The notes under the pieces were generated by a model. That model worked only from the letters and a program-made list of their open reading frames with translations. It made no database searches and was not told the origin of the DNA. The position numbers and the translations under genes were made by a program. From an uncultured Bacteroidales bacterium (GTDB lineage: Bacteria; Bacteroidota; Bacteroidia; Bacteroidales; Paludibacteraceae), in assembly GCA_902799875.1 (NCBI GenBank), contig CADCCH010000049.1, forward strand, positions 1-16,763: DNA of 16,763 nucleotides, in the 5' to 3' direction. Positions 15,297 through 16,763 of the stretch are shown here, piece after piece (the first letter of the stretch is position 1; every line of letters starts with the position of its first letter).

Positions 15297-16578
15297 TGTC
15301 GCTTACCGGAATAGACCACCAGACACCATCTATCGGGTTGTTGAAAAGCGTCGGCAACCATAGCACCAACGGAATGAGATACAGCACTTGGCGGGTGAGG
15401 CTTAGGAAAATAGCCTTGCCCGCTTTTCCGATGGAAGTGAAGAGGTTACCCGTAACCATCTGGAAACCGATGATGAGCATGGTCGAACAGATGATACGCA
15501 TCGGTTTGATGGTAAGGTCTATCAGAACGGCGTCATGCGTGAAGACCTCTGTCACGAGTTGCGGGAAACACTCACCAAGGATGAAGATGATCGACATCAC
15601 ACCGGTCGCATACGCGCAAGTCAGGTAGAACGAATGCAGCATCCTCTCGTATTGCTTAGCCCCGTAGTTATAGCCTGCGATAGGTTGCATACCTTGGTTG
15701 AGACCCATTACCATCATCGCGAAGACGAAAGTCAGACGGTTGATGACTCCATACGAAGCAATCGCCATGTCGCCGCCGAAATTCTTCAACTGGTTATTGA
15801 TGATGATGACTACAAAACAATGGGCGATGTTATACAGGAAAGGCGACATTCCAATAGCCAATGCCCGGAACGTAATGTGCTTGTTAAGTCGCCAAATTCC
15901 CCGATGAAATCGAACTAATTCGTTCTTATCCATGAATTTCGTCAACTGCCAAACGACAGCGACCGCTTGACTCAAAACGGTAGCTAAAGCGGCTCCTCGA
16001 ACGCCCATGTCGAGACCGAAGATGAAGATAGGATCGAGGATGATATTGATGGTTACCGCCACGATCGTTGCTGCCATCGAGAAACGCGGATGACCTGACG
16101 AACGAAGCATAGCGTTGAGACCGAAATAGATATGCGTGAGGATGTTTCCGTACAGGATGATCTCCATATACTCGTGCGCGTATAATAAGGTGTCCTCGCT
16201 TGCACCGAAAGCCATAAGGATCGGATCAAGCCAAATCAGACCCACCACCATCACAATCGACGAAAGGAGGATATTCATCACAATGACGTTCCCCAAGACC
16301 CTATTGGCACGCTCGTAGTCTTTCTCGCCAAGGTAGATAGCCAATAGTGACGAAGCCCCGACGCCCACCAGACTGCCGAAAGCCGCGCAGATGTCCATGA
16401 ACGGCTTTGCCACCGTCAACGCGCCCAAAGCCAGCGCCCCGCAACCATGACCGATATAGATACTATCGACGATGTTATACAGCGAAGTAGCTGTCATCGC
16501 GATGATGGCAGGCAAGGCATATTTCCAAAGGAGCTTATGTACAGGAGCTGTCCCGAGTTCGTTAGTGCGTAAAGACAT
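15232..16578 (-). CDS. MATE-family multidrug/organic cation efflux transporter
   Basis: 448 residues, the family length, with about 12 hydrophobic segments in two similar halves. Landmarks include LLWKYALPAIIAMTATSLYN near the N-terminus, DSIYIGHG, GVGASSLLAIYLGEKDYERA, the LRSSGHPRFSM loop, NIILDPIFIF, and in the second half NRLTFVFAMMVMGLNQGMQP followed by IAGYNYGA and NLFTSIGKAGKA. The family exports cationic drugs or metabolites using Na+ or H+ gradients; the MepA/DinF-like type is the nearest I can suggest. It starts at the ATG at 16578, about 42 bp after the mrp-like stop, so they may share a transcript. Its final 65 bp are copied at two other places in the window. Confidence 0.95.
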   Translation of the reverse strand: MSLRTNELGTAPVHKLLWKYALPAIIAMTATSLYNIVDSIYIGHGCGALALGALTVAKPFMDICAAFGSLVGVGASSLLAIYLGEKDYERANRVLGNVIVMNILLSSIVMVVGLIWLDPILMAFGASEDTLLYAHEYMEIILYGNILTHIYFGLNAMLRSSGHPRFSMAATIVAVTINIILDPIFIFGLDMGVRGAALATVLSQAVAVVWQLTKFMDKNELVRFHRGIWRLNKHITFRALAIGMSPFLYNIAHCFVVIIINNQLKNFGGDMAIASYGVINRLTFVFAMMVMGLNQGMQPIAGYNYGAKQYERMLHSFYLTCAYATGVMSIIFILGECFPQLVTEVFTHDAVLIDLTIKPMRIICSTMLIIGFQMVTGNLFTSIGKAGKAIFLSLTRQVLYLIPLVLWLPTLFNNPIDGVWWSIPVSDTLSAITAIIVLLSSRRKLHME

Positions 16579-16593
16579 TGTGCTTATTTTTTC

Positions 16594-16626
16594 GTCATGA
16601 CGTAATTACGGGATTACGGATTACGA
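16594..16626. repeat. Short ATTACGG tandem repeat between mrp and MATE genes
   Basis: About three imperfect copies of GATTACG/AATTACG, preceded by the palindrome CGTCATGACG. It fills the short gap and touches the mrp stop codon. No promoter consensus is visible. Confidence 0.5.
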
Positions 16627-16763
16627 CAGGTTTTTAGCTATTTTATTAAACGCTTGTGCGGCAGGATGTCCGGCTTGCAGGGCGATCGGCATTCCTTCAT
16701 CGCCTCCTTCGCGGATCGATTGAACCAACGGAATCTGACCCAAAAGCGGGATATTCAGTTCCT
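16621..16763 (-). CDS. Mrp/ApbC-type P-loop ATPase, C-terminal end only
   Basis: The last 47 codons read ELNIPLLGQIPLVQSIREGG, DEGMPIALQAGHPAAQ and AFNKIAKNLS-stop. The LGxIPLxxxIREGGDxGxP block is characteristic of the end of Mrp/NBP35-family ATPases, which carry or transfer Fe-S clusters in the cytosol. The catalytic N-terminal part lies beyond the right edge, so the deviant Walker A cannot be checked. It ends 42 bp before the MATE start on the same strand. Confidence 0.85.
   Translation of the reverse strand, partial: ELNIPLLGQIPLVQSIREGGDEGMPIALQAGHPAAQAFNKIAKNLS

Overview
The window looks like a chromosome fragment of an uncultured member of the order Bacteroidales. Two promoters fit the Bacteroidetes consensus exactly (TTTG, 20 bp, TACCTTTG), and one more is close. 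Shine-Dalgarno sites are weak. The gene content is also typical: a TPR lipoprotein, an ORF6N/PLD-type protein, an AAA/DUF4143 ATPase, a BspA-like leucine-rich repeat protein, a giant LamG/BACON-like surface protein, a MATE exporter and an Mrp-type P-loop protein. I cannot name a species.

Left part (1-4012). The 5' part of a TPR lipoprotein gene (minus strand) runs off the left edge. An accessory block of about 3.1 kb follows, bounded by two direct copies of a 117-bp repeat (777-893 and 3896-4012). Inside are a small winged-helix ORF with a 21-bp tandem repeat, a decayed ORF6N/PLD-like gene with a frameshift, and an intact plus-strand AAA_14/DUF4143 ATPase. The two promoters of the pseudogene and the ATPase are divergent. 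Part of the flanking repeat is a near-identical copy of the last 65 bp of the MATE gene at the other end of the window. Another part encodes the C-terminus of a 55-codon-class small ORF at 3972-4139.

Central and right part (4013-16763). Everything here is on the minus strand and reads right to left: mrp/apbC-like gene (3' end only), MATE exporter, giant surface protein of about 3238 residues, BspA-like LRR protein, and a small ORF overlapping the LRR stop as ATGA. The giant gene is broken into two ORFs (7148-15163 and 5448-7247) by one apparently missing base at about 7281-7285. Its last codons overlap the start of the LRR gene by 35 bp. The two surface proteins end in similar tails (pattern VIIxNxExxxxTGxKL), so they are probably made together and exported by the same route.

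The most interesting points are the composite repeat that carries the 3' end of the MATE gene and brackets an accessory block, the small translationally coupled ORF, the large mosaic surface protein with an unrecognised central region, and a 33-bp-period repeat in the ATPase leader that reiterates its ribosome-binding sequence.
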